Assembly: GCF_002128425.1 (NCBI RefSeq) | Contig: NZ_NESS01000004.1 | Location: 372,001-436,000 of the forward strand | Direction: 5' to 3' | Length of the DNA: 64,000 nt | DNA from: Gottfriedia acidiceleris | GTDB lineage: Bacteria; Bacillota; Bacilli; Bacillales; Bacillaceae_G | In this document: positions 48,605 to 61,224 of the stretch, piece after piece | Layout of the letters: each line of letters begins with the position of its first letter | Position numbering within the stretch: the stretch's first letter is position 1 | The notes under the pieces: model-generated | Seen by the model: the letters and a program-made list of their open reading frames with translations, nothing else | What the model was told of the DNA's origin: nothing | Databases searched by the model: none | Position numbers and translations under genes: made by a program

Positions 48605-50491
48605 TTAGTTCGATATTCTTGCAATTTTTCCTTGTTCTAAATAAACAAGTAGAATTGAAATATCTGCTGGATTAACACCAGATATACGAGAAGCTTGACC
48701 TACTGATAGCGGGCGCACTTGCTCAAGCTTTTGTCTTGCCTCAGTAGCAAGGCCATGAATAGCTTGATAATCGATATTTTCAGGGATTTTCTTTAAATCC
48801 ATTTTCTTCATACGTTCTACTTGATTTAATGATTTTTCAATATAACCTTCATACTTAATTTGTATTTCAACTTGCTCTTTAACATCTGAATGTAAGTCTT
48901 TTTCAGATGGAGCAAGAAGATGAATATGTTCATAAAGCATTTCTGGACGACGTAAAAGATCTGCTGCACGAATGCCATCTTTCAGTTCGCTACCACCATT
49001 TTTTACAATTAATTCCTGTACTTCTTTTGTCGGTCTTAATTGAGTTGCTTTTAAACGCTCTATTTCTTCTTCAATTAACATTTTCTTTTCTTCAAACTCT
49101 GCATATCTTTCATCACTTATTAATCCAAGTTTTTGACCGATTTTTGTTAAGCGTAAATCTGCATTATCATGACGTAATAATAATCGATATTCCGCTCTAG
49201 AAGTTAGAAGACGGTATGGTTCATTTGTCCCTTTAGTTACTAGGTCATCAATTAAAACACCAATGTAAGCTTCAGAGCGATCAAGAATTAACTCTTCTTT
49301 ACCTAGTGAACGACATGCAGCGTTAATGCCTGCAATTAAACCTTGACCTGCTGCTTCTTCATAACCAGAAGTTCCGTTAATTTGACCAGCAGTATACAGA
49401 TTTTTAATTTGCTTAAGTTCCAATGTTGGCCATAATTGAGTAGGTACAATTGCATCATATTCAATTGCGTATCCAGTTCTCATCATTTGAACATTTTCAA
49501 GACCTGCAATTGATCGAAGCATTTTTTCTTGTACATCTTCAGGTAAACTAGTTGATAATCCTTGTACATAAACTTCTTGAGTATTTCTTCCTTCTGGTTC
49601 TAAGAAAATTTGATGTCTCGGTTTATCGTTAAATCGGACAACTTTATCCTCAATAGAAGGACAATAGCGTGGCCCAGTACCTTTAATCATACCAGAGTAC
49701 ATAGGCGAACGGTGTAAGTTATCGTCGATGATTTGGTGAGTAGTTTCACTTGTATAAGTTAACCAACATGGAATTTGTTCTGTTTCAACTGGTTCTGTTT
49801 CGAATGAAAATGCACGAGGTACATCATCGCCAGGTTGAATTTCTGTTTTTGAATAATCAATACTATGACTATTTACGCGAGGAGGAGTACCCGTTTTAAA
49901 ACGAACAAGCTCTATTCCTAATTCCTCTAAATGCTCAGAAAGCTTAATTGCAGGTTGTTGGTTATTAGGACCACTTGAGTATTTTAATTCTCCTACAATA
50001 ATTTCTCCACGTAAGAAGGTTCCAGTTGTAATAACAACTGTCTTTGAACGATAAATTGCACCTGTTTGAGTAATTACACCTGTGCATTGTCCATCTTCTA
50101 CAATTAATCTTTCTACTAAACCTTGCTTTAGTGTTAGATTCTCAGTATTTTCTATCGTTTTCTTTAATTCGTGTTGATACGCGAATTTGTCCGCTTGAGC
50201 ACGCAACGCGCGTACTGCAGGACCTTTACCCGTATTTAACATTCTCATTTGAATATGTGTTTTATCGATATTTCGACCCATTTCACCGCCAAGTGCATCA
50301 ATTTCACGTACAACAATCCCCTTGGCAGGACCACCTACTGATGGGTTACAAGGCATAAATGCTACCATATCGAGATTTATTGTCAGCATTAATGTTTTTG
50401 CACCCATTCGAGCAGATGACAAACCGGCTTCACATCCAGCATGACCAGCTCCAATAACGATTACATCATAATTGCCTGCTTCAAAACTCAT
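48605..50491 (-). CDS. mnmG: tRNA uridine-34 modification enzyme MnmG (GidA)
   Basis: FAD enzyme that, with MnmE, makes the cmnm5 group on wobble uridine 34. FAD motif [20 protein letters not shown] at residues 7-26, catalytic region [14 protein letters not shown], and [14 protein letters not shown] later. The C-terminal domain holds [21 protein letters not shown] and ends [18 protein letters not shown]. Length 628 is exact for the family. ATG with GAGGAG upstream. Confidence 0.97.
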   Translation of the reverse strand: MSFEAGNYDVIVIGAGHAGCEAGLSSARMGAKTLMLTINLDMVAFMPCNPSVGGPAKGIVVREIDALGGEMGRNIDKTHIQMRMLNTGKGPAVRALRAQADKFAYQHELKKTIENTENLTLKQGLVERLIVEDGQCTGVITQTGAIYRSKTVVITTGTFLRGEIIVGELKYSSGPNNQQPAIKLSEHLEELGIELVRFKTGTPPRVNSHSIDYSKTEIQPGDDVPRAFSFETEPVETEQIPCWLTYTSETTHQIIDDNLHRSPMYSGMIKGTGPRYCPSIEDKVVRFNDKPRHQIFLEPEGRNTQEVYVQGLSTSLPEDVQEKMLRSIAGLENVQMMRTGYAIEYDAIVPTQLWPTLELKQIKNLYTAGQINGTSGYEEAAGQGLIAGINAACRSLGKEELILDRSEAYIGVLIDDLVTKGTNEPYRLLTSRAEYRLLLRHDNADLRLTKIGQKLGLISDERYAEFEEKKMLIEEEIERLKATQLRPTKEVQELIVKNGGSELKDGIRAADLLRRPEMLYEHIHLLAPSEKDLHSDVKEQVEIQIKYEGYIEKSLNQVERMKKMDLKKIPENIDYQAIHGLATEARQKLEQVRPLSVGQASRISGVNPADISILLVYLEQGKIARISN

Positions 50492-50512
50492 TTTTTTCTC
50501 CTCCTAACCATT

Positions 50513-51889
50513 TTATTTTCCTAAACAGAACTGAGAAAATAGTTGGTTGATTAAACTTTCCTGAACTGTATCTCCAACGATTTCACCTAACAACTCCCAC
50601 GCTCTTGTTAAGTCAATCTGTACTAAGTCAATCGGCATGCCATTTTTCATTGCTTCAATTGCGTCATTGATTGTCTTTTCTGATTGGTTTAATAGCGCAA
50701 TATGTCTAGCATTCGATAAATAAGTTAAATCTTGTGCCTCAATTTGCCCTTCAAAATATAAGTCAGCAATTGCTTTTTCTAAATCATCAATACCTTTTTC
50801 CTCTTTTAAGGAAGTCGTAACAATTGTAGCATTACCAACTAACGCTTTTACTTCATTTATATCAAGCTTTTGTGACAAATCTGTTTTGTTAATGATCACA
50901 ATTACATCTTTACCGATCATTTCGCCAAATAATTTACGGTCTTCTTCACTTAATTTCTCATTATTATTTAAAACAAATAATACTAAGTCGGCCAAATTTA
51001 ATACTTTTTTAGATCTTTCGACACCGATTGCTTCTACAACATCCTTAGTTTCACGTATACCGGCAGTATCAATTAGTCGTAATGGTACACCTTTTACATT
51101 CACGTACTCTTCAATTACATCACGCGTTGTACCTGGAATATCAGTAACAATTGCTTTGCTTTCTTGGACAAGTGTGTTTAAAAGAGATGATTTCCCAACA
51201 TTTGGTCTACCTATAATGACAGTAGACAGACCTTCGCGTAAAATCTTACCTTGTTTTGATGTTTCTAGCAGTTTTTGTATTTCAACTCGAACTGTTTTTG
51301 CTTTTTCAATTAAAACAGTATTTGTCATTTCTTCAACATCATCATATTCTGGGTAATCAATATTTACTTCAATATGGGCTAAAATCTCAAGTAATGTTTG
51401 TCTTAAGCTATTAACTAACTTAGATAACCGACCTTCTACTTGATTCATTGCTATGGCCATTGCTCGATCAGTCTTAGAACGGATTAAATCCATTACTGCT
51501 TCGGCCTGAGATAAGTCGATTCGTCCATTAAGAAATGCTCTTTTTGTAAATTCACCAGGCTCTGCTAATCTAGCCCCTTGTGATAGTACTAATTCAAGTA
51601 CTTTGTTAACCGAAAAAATTCCACCGTGACAATTTATTTCGACAACATCTTCACGTGTAAACGTTTTTGGCGCTCTTAAGATTGAGACCATGACTTCCTC
51701 AACAGTATTCCCTGAACTTGGGTCAACTAAATGCCCGTAATGAATTGTGTGAGAATCTACTATATTTAAATCTTTTTCTTTAAATAATTTATTCGCTATT
51801 TGAACAGCTTCATCGCCACTTAAACGAACGATCGCAATTGCACCTTCGCCTTTTGGTGTCGAAATTGCTGTAATTGTATCGAATTCCAT
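50513..51889 (-). CDS. mnmE: tRNA modification GTPase MnmE (TrmE)
   Basis: GTPase partner of MnmG. The N-terminal formyl-THF-binding domain starts [23 protein letters not shown]. The GTPase domain carries [12 protein letters not shown] (G1), TTRD (G2), DTAGIRET (G3) and NKTD (G4). The C-terminal catalytic motif is CLGK at the very end (family CxGK). The frame opens ten codons upstream, but CCGAGGTGA precedes ATG 51889. Length 458 is normal. Confidence 0.97.
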   Translation of the reverse strand: MEFDTITAISTPKGEGAIAIVRLSGDEAVQIANKLFKEKDLNIVDSHTIHYGHLVDPSSGNTVEEVMVSILRAPKTFTREDVVEINCHGGIFSVNKVLELVLSQGARLAEPGEFTKRAFLNGRIDLSQAEAVMDLIRSKTDRAMAIAMNQVEGRLSKLVNSLRQTLLEILAHIEVNIDYPEYDDVEEMTNTVLIEKAKTVRVEIQKLLETSKQGKILREGLSTVIIGRPNVGKSSLLNTLVQESKAIVTDIPGTTRDVIEEYVNVKGVPLRLIDTAGIRETKDVVEAIGVERSKKVLNLADLVLFVLNNNEKLSEEDRKLFGEMIGKDVIVIINKTDLSQKLDINEVKALVGNATIVTTSLKEEKGIDDLEKAIADLYFEGQIEAQDLTYLSNARHIALLNQSEKTINDAIEAMKNGMPIDLVQIDLTRAWELLGEIVGDTVQESLINQLFSQFCLGK

Positions 51890-52040
51890 CAAAAAATCAC
51901 CTCGGAGCATGTTAAACAAAAGTTAACATGTTACTTCTAAATCTATAGCATAGCATAAAGAATTTTATAATTGAATGTTTTTATATTATAACCGTACGAA
52001 AGTACAAGTAAACTTATATGACTTGAATGTAGAACATTAA

Positions 52041-52073
52041 AAAACCAATTAAGGATTAACCCTTAATTGGTTT
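52041..52073 (-). terminator. Terminator overlapping the jag stop codon
   Basis: aaaccaattaagg / ccttaattggttt perfect 13-bp stem; minus-strand tail TTTTTTAATG. The jag stop codon lies within the hairpin. Confidence 0.85.
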
Positions 52074-52694
52074 CTTTAAATCTATAACTAATTGACGATG
52101 TGGATCTTGGCCTACAGACTTCGTAGAAATATTTGGCATATCCGTCAGTATATGATGAATAATTTTTCTTTCAAAAGAAGGCATTGGCTCTAAAGAGATC
52201 GCTTTTCTTGTTTTTAAAACTGTTTGAGCAGTCTTTTTTGCAAGAATCTCTAGCGATTCCTTACGTTTTAATCGATAGTTTTCTGCATCAACGACAACAT
52301 GAATCAATTGTTTTGAATGACGATTTACAAATGTTTGAACTAAGAATTGAAGAGCATTTAAAGTATTACCTCTTTTACCAATAATAAGAGCAACCTTATC
52401 ACCCTTTATCGTAAATAAGAAGGTTTGTTCTTTAGTACCTTGTAATTCAAAGTGTACATCTGCAGTCTCATCAAGACTCTTAACAATGTTTAAAAGGTAG
52501 TCATATGCTTTCTCGATTAAAGTCTTCTTTTTAACAACTAAAACTTTAGCAGGTTTAGCACCAAATCCTAAAAATCCTTTTTTACCGTCTTCGATTACTG
52601 TAATTTCTACTTCTTCTTCTGTTGAACTAAGTTGCTGAAGTGCTATTTGAACTGCTTGTTCGATTGTTTGACCAGTAGCAGTTACTTCTCTCAC
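52056..52694 (-). CDS. jag: RNA-binding protein KhpB/Jag (SpoIIIJ-associated)
   Basis: RNA-binding protein with Jag N-terminal domain ([21 protein letters not shown]), a KH domain with the [13 protein letters not shown] turn in place of GxxG, and a C-terminal R3H domain ([13 protein letters not shown]). Acts with KhpA in cell-wall and division control in Firmicutes. GTG start overlaps the spoIIIJ stop by 4 bp. Length 212 matches. Confidence 0.93.
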   Translation of the reverse strand: MREVTATGQTIEQAVQIALQQLSSTEEEVEITVIEDGKKGFLGFGAKPAKVLVVKKKTLIEKAYDYLLNIVKSLDETADVHFELQGTKEQTFLFTIKGDKVALIIGKRGNTLNALQFLVQTFVNRHSKQLIHVVVDAENYRLKRKESLEILAKKTAQTVLKTRKAISLEPMPSFERKIIHHILTDMPNISTKSVGQDPHRQLVIDLKKPIKG

Positions 52695-53476
52695 TTACTA
52701 GCCCCTCCTACATTGTTATTTTTTACGGTAGTATTACCTCTATTAACAAATAATGTTTGTAGAATCATAAATGTATTACCAACTACCCAATATAAAGCTA
52801 AAGCAGATGGAAGTCTAACAGCAAATATTAAAATCATGATTGGCATAACATAAAGCATGATTTTCATTTGTTGAGCAGCAGGTCCTGTCATTGAACCAGT
52901 ACTCATTGATACCTTTTGTTGAATGAAAGTTGTAATACCAGCAATGATTGGTAAAGCATAAATTGGATCCGGATGACCTAATTGGAACCATAAGAAGTCA
53001 TGTGCTTTAATTTCCATTGTTCTCATAATTGCATGATAGAAAGCAATTAAGATTGGCATTTGAATAAAAATTGGTAAACAACCAGATAATGGATTTACAC
53101 CATGTTGTTGGTACAACTTCATTGTTTCTTCATTTAATTTTTGGACAGTTTTTTGATCCTTAGAAGAATATTTTTCTTTAAGTTTGGCCATTTCAGGCTG
53201 GATTGATTGCATCGCTTTCGTGCTTTTAATTTGTTTAATCATTAATGGTAATAATGCTAAACGGATTAAAAGTGTTACGACGATGATCGACATACCATAA
53301 CTTCCACCAAAAATTTTAGATACAGCTGTGATTAACCATGATAGTGGATAAACGAAATACTCATTCCAAATCCCCGTACTTTCAGATGTAATCGGTTGGT
53401 TTGTTTGCGAACATCCGGCTAACACGACTACTAATAAAAGAACTGTAACTAGCAATTGGTACTTCTTAGTCTTCAA
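52691..53476 (-). CDS. spoIIIJ: Membrane protein insertase YidC/OxaA (SpoIIIJ)
   Basis: Insertase for membrane proteins, needed for sporulation in B. subtilis. Lipoprotein signal with lipobox LAGC (cysteine at about residue 22), then five membrane segments including [22 protein letters not shown] with the groove arginine. [23 protein letters not shown] is the diagnostic block. TTG start after GGAGG. It is located between rnpA and jag, the conserved order. Confidence 0.95.
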   Translation of the reverse strand: MKTKKYQLLVTVLLLVVVLAGCSQTNQPITSESTGIWNEYFVYPLSWLITAVSKIFGGSYGMSIIVVTLLIRLALLPLMIKQIKSTKAMQSIQPEMAKLKEKYSSKDQKTVQKLNEETMKLYQQHGVNPLSGCLPIFIQMPILIAFYHAIMRTMEIKAHDFLWFQLGHPDPIYALPIIAGITTFIQQKVSMSTGSMTGPAAQQMKIMLYVMPIMILIFAVRLPSALALYWVVGNTFMILQTLFVNRGNTTVKNNNVGGASK

Positions 53477-53515
53477 ACTAGTTCCTCCTTTAAGAAGTTA
53501 CATTTAAATATGTAA

Positions 53516-53896
53516 TTACTTAATTTGATTTTTATCTAATTTATGTTTTGAATCACGTATTTTAAGCGCTTCCGCCCTTTTCAATACATGAATTAAACTT
53601 TTTTTAAATTCATTAAAAGGTAGTTCAGTACAGGGCTTTCTTGCAATTACAACATAATCCATATTCACACGAAGATCATCACTTAATTCAGTAAGAGCTT
53701 GTCTTATATACCGTTTAATATGATTTCTCTCTACAGCATTACCTAACTTCTTACTAACAGATAATCCTATACGAAATTGTTTTTGATCTTCCTTTTTTAA
53801 TGTATAGATTACAAATTGTCGATTCGCAGTTGACGATCCCTCTTGAAAAACGCGACTAAAATCTGCATTCTTTTTTATTCTGTTTTTCTTGTTCAT
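53516..53896 (-). CDS. rnpA: Ribonuclease P protein component
   Basis: Protein subunit that assists RNase P RNA in 5' maturation of tRNA. The RNR-type motif is [13 protein letters not shown], with [13 protein letters not shown] and [15 protein letters not shown] before it. Length of about 126 residues is normal. ATG 53896 follows GAGGTG at ten bases; the longer frame to 53914 has no site. Confidence 0.95.
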   Translation of the reverse strand: MNKKNRIKKNADFSRVFQEGSSTANRQFVIYTLKKEDQKQFRIGLSVSKKLGNAVERNHIKRYIRQALTELSDDLRVNMDYVVIARKPCTELPFNEFKKSLIHVLKRAEALKIRDSKHKLDKNQIK

Positions 53897-53950
53897 GTTC
53901 CACTGACACCTCAAATGATTCCTTCAATTATCATAACAACTTTTTTATAA

Positions 53951-54003
53951 AAAATGAGGCCTTTTTTACTTACAAATTGTGACATAAAAGCAAAAAAGGC
54001 CTT
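53951..54003 (-). other. Long stem-loop between rpmH and rnpA
   Basis: Minus strand AAGGCCTTTTTTG pairs with AAAAAAGGCCT across a loop of about 19 bases and is followed by CATTTTTT. It may reduce read-through from rpmH into rnpA or be a processing site. Confidence 0.5.
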
Positions 54004-54013
54004 CTTATTAGTG

Positions 54014-54038
54014 AAAAAGACCACTGTTGACAGTGGCC
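54014..54038 (-). terminator. Intrinsic terminator directly after rpmH
   Basis: ccactg / cagtgg stem with TTGA loop starting at the rpmH stop codon; minus-strand tail TCTTTTTC. Probably partial, since rnpA follows. Confidence 0.65.
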
Positions 54039-54172
54039 TACGCAGATAATACTTTTCTTCCTTTACGACGACGAGCTGCTAGAACTTTACGTCCATTTGC
54101 AGTGCTCATACGGCTACGGAAACCATGTACTTTGCTGCGTTTACGTTTGTTTGGTTGAAATGTTCTTTTCAT
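54038..54172 (-). CDS. rpmH: 50S ribosomal protein L34
   Basis: Read directly from the sequence: 44 residues starting [20 protein letters not shown] and ending [11 protein letters not shown], the canonical L34. ATG at 54172 follows GGGAGGTG. It marks the left border of the origin, as in nearly all bacteria with this locus. Confidence 0.98.
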   Translation of the reverse strand: MKRTFQPNKRKRSKVHGFRSRMSTANGRKVLAARRRKGRKVLSA

Positions 54173-54914
54173 TATATGACACCTCCCTGAGGAATTACTG
54201 TAATAGACAGTCCTATAAATTATAAAGAATAACTACTGTTAATGTCAATGTAAGATGTTAAATCATGACGAATAATTATTTCCAATTTATGAACATTGGT
54301 TGATCCAGTGAGTTTTAGTAAAAAAAATAAAACGTAATTACTTATTTAATAAGAAATCCGATTTATTTCTATCATTTCCTGCCAATAAATTTATAAACGA
54401 GTAATCCGAGCAAAAAATAATGGTGTCGAAAGATTTTTTTTACCTGACTTTTAAGTGAATAAAAAAATCTACTAAAAATTATTACTTCCCCTTTTTTAAA
54501 AATTGTTAAGTGCTCTGTGGATAATATTTTACTGCACATTTTTTACCCACAACAGTTATCGACAATTTTTACACAACTTCTTTTTCTGTGGACAATTTTT
54601 TTAAACAAGTGGATTAGCATGTGGATAACATTAACTACTCATTGAAATAGCTAAAGATTTTTGATATTATTAATTTGTTTTCCACTTTGGACAAGTTGTT
54701 TTTTATTTTTATTTGTCCACAGGTGTTAATAACTTGTGGACAGGTTTTACACTTGTACTATATTTAAGTTATCCACATAGGTGAATACTGTCAAATAAAG
54801 TGGATTTTTGCAGTTTTATAAAATAACGCATATTCAAAGACATGAATAAAAATAAATAATCAATTTATGTGCTTGTACAAAAGTTGAACAAGCTTTGTAA
54901 GGAGGGATTACTTT
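54173..54914. other. oriC, rpmH-dnaA intergenic part with DnaA boxes
   Basis: 742 AT-rich bases with no gene. Perfect DnaA boxes: TGTGGATAA at 54516-54524 and 54620-54628, TTATCCACA at 54769-54777. One- or two-mismatch boxes lie at 54556, 54597, 54713 and 54735. This corresponds to the upstream half of the bipartite Bacillus origin. Boxes near 54735 and 54769 flank the putative dnaA promoter. Confidence 0.93.
54734..54761 (+). promoter_or_regulatory. Putative dnaA promoter overlapped by DnaA boxes
   Basis: TTGTGG and TACTAT separated by 16 bases, with a near-box TGTGGACAG over the -35 and a perfect box eight bases past the -10. This would fit DnaA autorepression. Match quality is moderate. 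Confidence 0.4.
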
Positions 54915-56261
54915 TTGGAGAATATAGGGGATCTGTGGTCCAGGGTTCTAGCAGAAATAGAAAAAAAAATAAGTAAACCAAGCTTTGAAACATGGCTTAA
55001 ATCAACAAAGGCATTTTCTTTAAAGAATGATACTTTAACAATTATTGCCCCAAATGAATTCGCACGTGACTGGCTTGAGTCAAAGTATTCATCTTTAATA
55101 ATGGATACAGTTTTAGAAATAACTGGAGCGGAATTAGAAATAAAATTTATCCTTCCTCAAAATCATGTAGAAGAAATAGAGATGAATATACCGGCAGTTA
55201 AAGCTAAAGTAAAATTTGAAGAACCAGTAGAGTTCGGACAAAGTATGTTAAACCCTAAATATACTTTTGATACATTTGTAATTGGTTCAGGTAATCGTTT
55301 TGCTCACGCAGCATCACTAGCGGTTGCTGAGGCGCCAGCAAAAGCCTATAACCCACTATTTATATACGGGGGAGTTGGGTTAGGAAAAACCCACTTAATG
55401 CACGCGATTGGACATTATGTACTCGAACATAATCCAAATGCAAAAGTCGTTTATTTATCATCAGAAAAATTTACAAATGAGTTCATTAACTCAATTCGTG
55501 ATAACAAAGCAATTGAATTTAGAAATAAGTACCGTAATGTAGACGTGCTACTTATAGATGATATTCAGTTCTTAGCTGGAAAAGAACAAACTCAAGAAGA
55601 ATTTTTCCATACATTTAATACTCTTCATGAAGAAAGCAAACAAATTGTTATCTCAAGTGACCGACCACCTAAAGAAATTCCTACATTAGAAGATCGACTT
55701 CGCTCACGATTTGAATGGGGTCTTATTACGGATATCACGCCACCTGATTTAGAAACTAGGATTGCAATTTTACGTAAAAAAGCTAAGGCTGAGGGATTAG
55801 ATATTCCAAATGAGGTAATGTTATATATTGCAAATCAAATTGATACGAATATCCGTGAATTAGAAGGAGCACTTATACGTGTAGTCGCTTATTCATCGTT
55901 AATTAATAAAGACATAAATGCTAGTGTGGCCGCTGAAGCCTTAAAGAATTTAATTACAGCCACGAAGCCTAAAACATTATCAATACACGACATTCAACGA
56001 ACAGTTGGAGAATTTTTTAGTATTAAATTAGAGGATTTTAAAGCAAAGAAACGTACAAAATCCGTAGCATTCCCAAGACAGATTGCAATGTATCTTTCAA
56101 GAGAGCTTACCGACCATTCTTTACCTAAAATAGGAGAAGAGTTTGGGGGCCGTGATCATACAACTGTTATTCATGCACATGAAAAAATTTCAAAATTAAT
56201 CGAAACTGACTCACAGTTGCAATCTCAAATCAAAGAAATCAATGAAAAATTAAATCAGTAG
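54915..56261 (+). CDS. dnaA: Replication initiator DnaA
   Basis: Origin-binding AAA+ initiator. Domain I starts [29 protein letters not shown]. Walker A is [16 protein letters not shown] and Walker [13 protein letters not shown]. The arginine-finger region lies around [13 protein letters not shown]. The C-terminal DNA-binding signature is [14 protein letters not shown]. Start is TTG with AAGGAGGG nine bases ahead; homology puts the start at this codon (MENI). Length 448 is typical. Confidence 0.97.
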   Translation: MENIGDLWSRVLAEIEKKISKPSFETWLKSTKAFSLKNDTLTIIAPNEFARDWLESKYSSLIMDTVLEITGAELEIKFILPQNHVEEIEMNIPAVKAKVKFEEPVEFGQSMLNPKYTFDTFVIGSGNRFAHAASLAVAEAPAKAYNPLFIYGGVGLGKTHLMHAIGHYVLEHNPNAKVVYLSSEKFTNEFINSIRDNKAIEFRNKYRNVDVLLIDDIQFLAGKEQTQEEFFHTFNTLHEESKQIVISSDRPPKEIPTLEDRLRSRFEWGLITDITPPDLETRIAILRKKAKAEGLDIPNEVMLYIANQIDTNIRELEGALIRVVAYSSLINKDINASVAAEALKNLITATKPKTLSIHDIQRTVGEFFSIKLEDFKAKKRTKSVAFPRQIAMYLSRELTDHSLPKIGEEFGGRDHTTVIHAHEKISKLIETDSQLQSQIKEINEKLNQ

Positions 56262-56417
56262 ATTTAGTTACCTGTGCATAACTTTCTATTTTTTTTACAC
56301 AGTCTATCCACATGTTGATAGACTTATTTTTCTTTAATAATATACAGTTATCCACAAATTCACAGGCCCTACTACTATTACTATATTATTTTATAAATTA
56401 TATAAGGAGTACAAACA
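56262..56417. other. oriC, dnaA-dnaN intergenic part with unwinding element
   Basis: DnaA boxes CTATCCACA (56304-56312) and TTATCCACA (56348-56356) are followed by the short GC-rich cacaggccct (56361-56370). A trinucleotide series, actactattactatatt, comes next, then an AT-rich tract to 56404. The arrangement box, GC patch, DnaA-trios, AT-rich tract is that of the B. subtilis basal unwinding system, so strand opening is expected here. Confidence 0.88.
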
Positions 56418-57563
56418 ATGAAATTTACTGTACAAAAAGATCATCTCGTCAAAGCTGTACAAGATGTTATGAGAGCTGTTTCATCAAGAACTACTATTCC
56501 AATATTAACTGGTATTAAATTAGTTGTTACAAATGAAGGACTAACTTTCACAGGTAGTGATTCAGATATATCTATAGAATCTTATTTACCAACAGTAGTA
56601 AATGATCAGCAACTGGTTGATGTAAAAAGAACTGGAAGCATTGTATTAAATGCTCGATATTTTAGTGATATTGTAAAAAAATTACCTTCAGATTTTGTCG
56701 AATTAGAATCTGATAATAATTATGTAACAACAATAAGAGCGGGAAAAACTGAATTTAGCTTAAACGGGTTTGATTCTGAGGAATATCCACTGCTTCCTCA
56801 AATTGAAGAACATGAAACAATTTCTATTTCAGCAGATTTATTAAAATTTATGATTCGTCAAACAGTATTTGCAGTATCAACTTCAGAAACTAGACCAATT
56901 CTAACTGGGGTAAACTGGAAGATTGAAAATGGTGATCTAACGTGCATAGCGACAGATAGCCATCGACTAGCTTTAAGACAAGCTAAAATTGACGATCATT
57001 CTATAACAAGTGAATTTAAAGCTAGCGTAGTAATTCCTGGGAAAAGTTTAAACGAATTAAGTAAAATTCTAGATGACAATAATGAAAAAGTAGAAATCGT
57101 CTTAACTGAACATCAAGCTTTATTTAAGACAAAACATCTATTGTTCTTTACTCGATTATTAGAAGGTAATTATCCTGACACATCAAAGTTAATTCCAAGT
57201 GAAAGTAAAACAGAATTAACTGTAATGACTAAAGAGTTCTTACAAGCAATTGATCGTGCATCTTTATTAGCAAGAGAAGGTAGAAATAACGTTGTTCACT
57301 TAGAAACAGTCGGTAGCTCCGTTGTTAATGTCTCTTCTTATTCTCCTGAGATTGGTAAAGTAGTAGATGAAATTGTTTGTGAGGATATAAAAGGTGAAGA
57401 GTTAAAAATCTCTTTTAGTGCGAAGTATGTAATGGATGCATTAAAAGCAATAGAAAGCCCAGAAATTTATATCCAATTCACAGGGGCTATGAGACCATTT
57501 TTAATTCGTACTGTAAATGATTCAAGAACATTGCAATTAATTTTACCAGTTCGCACATACTAG
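56418..57563 (+). CDS. dnaN: DNA polymerase III beta sliding clamp
   Basis: Ring-shaped processivity clamp with three similar domains. MKFTVQKDHLVKAVQDVMRAVSSRTTIPILTG at the start (residues 1-32), IATDSHRLALRQ in the second domain and the C-terminal TVNDSRTLQLILPVRTY are diagnostic. Length 381. ATG follows AAGGAG. It is the gene after dnaA in the usual order. Confidence 0.97.
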   Translation: MKFTVQKDHLVKAVQDVMRAVSSRTTIPILTGIKLVVTNEGLTFTGSDSDISIESYLPTVVNDQQLVDVKRTGSIVLNARYFSDIVKKLPSDFVELESDNNYVTTIRAGKTEFSLNGFDSEEYPLLPQIEEHETISISADLLKFMIRQTVFAVSTSETRPILTGVNWKIENGDLTCIATDSHRLALRQAKIDDHSITSEFKASVVIPGKSLNELSKILDDNNEKVEIVLTEHQALFKTKHLLFFTRLLEGNYPDTSKLIPSESKTELTVMTKEFLQAIDRASLLAREGRNNVVHLETVGSSVVNVSSYSPEIGKVVDEIVCEDIKGEELKISFSAKYVMDALKAIESPEIYIQFTGAMRPFLIRTVNDSRTLQLILPVRTY

Positions 57564-57584
57564 TTAGTAAATTCTATCGAAAGG

Positions 57585-57692
57585 GGCTGACCTAATAGAA
57601 TGTACTAGCAATCTCCAACGATCAGAATGAAGAAAGAATTTATTCTACAAATTTGTTTGGGGAGTGCATAGTACATTTAGGTCAGTCTTTTT
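57585..57692. repeat. Imperfect inverted-repeat element between dnaN and yaaA
   Basis: ctgacctaa, atgtacta and ctcc segments of the left arm (57585-57616) pair with the right arm (57659-57687), and the right arm is followed by a T run. The element is about 100 bp with arms near 30 bp. It may be a terminator for dnaN with an unusually long stem or a small MITE-like repeat. Confidence 0.6.
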
Positions 57693-57781
57693 GTACTTAA
57701 AAGACAAAATAAGGGTTAAGTGTTTTTTTTCTTACAGAAGTTTAGTACAATTAAGGAATGGATAAATGAGGGTGATAAAAA

Positions 57782-58000
57782 ATGAAAACAGAAAAAGTTA
57801 AAATAAATACAGAGTATATTACATTAGGCCAATTTCTAAAGCTTGCTGGAGTAATTGATACAGGTGGAATGGCTAAATGGTTTCTATCGGAGCACGAAAT
57901 CTTTGTAAATAATGAGCCTGAGAATAGAAGAGGGAAAAAATTAGTTTTAAATGATACAGTTTCTATAACTGGAAAAGGTTCGTATATTATAACTTCATAA
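57782..58000 (+). CDS. yaaA: S4-domain RNA-binding protein YaaA
   Basis: Short (72 residues) RNA-binding protein with the S4 fold: [22 protein letters not shown], then [19 protein letters not shown]. Always encoded between dnaN and recF in Bacillus. Linked to ribosome assembly in B. subtilis (RlbA). ATG after GGGTGATAAAAA. Confidence 0.92.
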   Translation: MKTEKVKINTEYITLGQFLKLAGVIDTGGMAKWFLSEHEIFVNNEPENRRGKKLVLNDTVSITGKGSYIITS

Positions 58001-58017
58001 GTTTTGGGGGAATCCCA

Positions 58018-59139
58018 TTGTATATTAAAGAATTACAACTAAAACAATATCGTAATTATGAAAAACTTGAGTTGAATTTTCAAAATAATGTTAATGTCAT
58101 CATTGGTGAGAATGCTCAAGGTAAAACAAATTTAATGGAATCCATTTATGTGCTAGCTTTAACAAAGTCCCATCGCACAAGTAATGACAAAGAAATGATA
58201 CGTTGGGATGAAGAATATGGTACAATAAAAGGTACGTTACAGAAGAAAAATCAGCAAGTAACACTACAGCTAATCCTCTCTAAGAAAGGTAAGAAAGCCA
58301 AGCTGAACCATCTTGAACAGATGAAGTTAAGTCAATATATAGGCGTGATGAATGTCGTTATGTTTGCACCGGAAGATTTACATTTAGTAAAAGGTAGTCC
58401 GCAAGTGCGTCGTAAATTCCTAGATATGGAACTAGGACAAGTTTCGCCAGTTTACCTACATGAACTAAGTCAGTACCAGAGAATCCTCCAACAGCGAAAT
58501 TCACTACTAAGAACATTACAAACCAGCCGAGATCGGAACTATTTAATGCTTGAAGTCCTAACATCTCAGCTTGTAAAACATGCCGTAAAAATTATCGAAA
58601 AACGAATTTCGTTCATCAAATTACTACAAGACTGGGCATCGCCTATTCATAGTCAAATTTCTAGAGAGACCGAAAAACTAGAAATTATATATAAACCAAG
58701 CATTAATGTATCAGATTTAACAGATTTGACGAAAATGGAAGATGAGTACATAAAACAATTCGAAGCTGAAAAAGAGCGTGAAGTATCAAGAGGTACTACA
58801 TTGCTTGGTCCGCATAGAGATGATTTAGTTTTTATGGTAAATAATAAAAACGTTCAAACTTTTGGATCGCAAGGACAACAGCGGACAACAGCTCTTTCAC
58901 TAAAACTAGCAGAAATTGAACTGATTAAAGAGGAAGTTGGAGAATATCCTATACTTTTGTTGGATGATGTTCTTTCAGAGCTAGATGACTATCGTCAAAC
59001 ACACTTATTAAATGCAATTCAAAATAAAGTACAGACTTTTGTCACAACAACAAGTGTCGACGGGATTCAGCACGAAACGATAAAACAAGCTAATATTATA
59101 AATGTTTCACATGGAACAATTGTAAGTACTTCTCAATAA
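58018..59139 (+). CDS. recF: DNA recombination and repair protein RecF
   Basis: SMC-like ATPase of the RecFOR pathway for single-strand gap repair. Walker A is [17 protein letters not shown] (about residues 31-47), the signature is [18 protein letters not shown] and Walker B is [13 protein letters not shown]. Length 373. Start is TTG, with TTGGGGG seven bases ahead. No remB gene follows, unlike B. subtilis. Confidence 0.97.
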   Translation: MYIKELQLKQYRNYEKLELNFQNNVNVIIGENAQGKTNLMESIYVLALTKSHRTSNDKEMIRWDEEYGTIKGTLQKKNQQVTLQLILSKKGKKAKLNHLEQMKLSQYIGVMNVVMFAPEDLHLVKGSPQVRRKFLDMELGQVSPVYLHELSQYQRILQQRNSLLRTLQTSRDRNYLMLEVLTSQLVKHAVKIIEKRISFIKLLQDWASPIHSQISRETEKLEIIYKPSINVSDLTDLTKMEDEYIKQFEAEKEREVSRGTTLLGPHRDDLVFMVNNKNVQTFGSQGQQRTTALSLKLAEIELIKEEVGEYPILLLDDVLSELDDYRQTHLLNAIQNKVQTFVTTTSVDGIQHETIKQANIINVSHGTIVSTSQ

Positions 59140-59225
59140 ATTTTTTATAAAATTTCTACTACGCCGCCTAATAAGCATAGCTGAAATTTACTAATTCTTT
59201 TATGTAAAATAAAAAAAGTAGGTGA

Positions 59226-61157
<1,932 letters not shown>

Positions 61158-61224
61158 TAATTATTTATAAGGAGCTTTTATGCTCCTTTTCTCAGGTAGA
61201 TAAGGAAACTAAAGGGAGGTGCCG

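Noticed and set aside
59103-59118. parS-like TGTTTCACATGGAACA near the end of recF
   Set aside because: Two mismatches, both within the central part of the palindrome; likely too weak for Spo0J loading.
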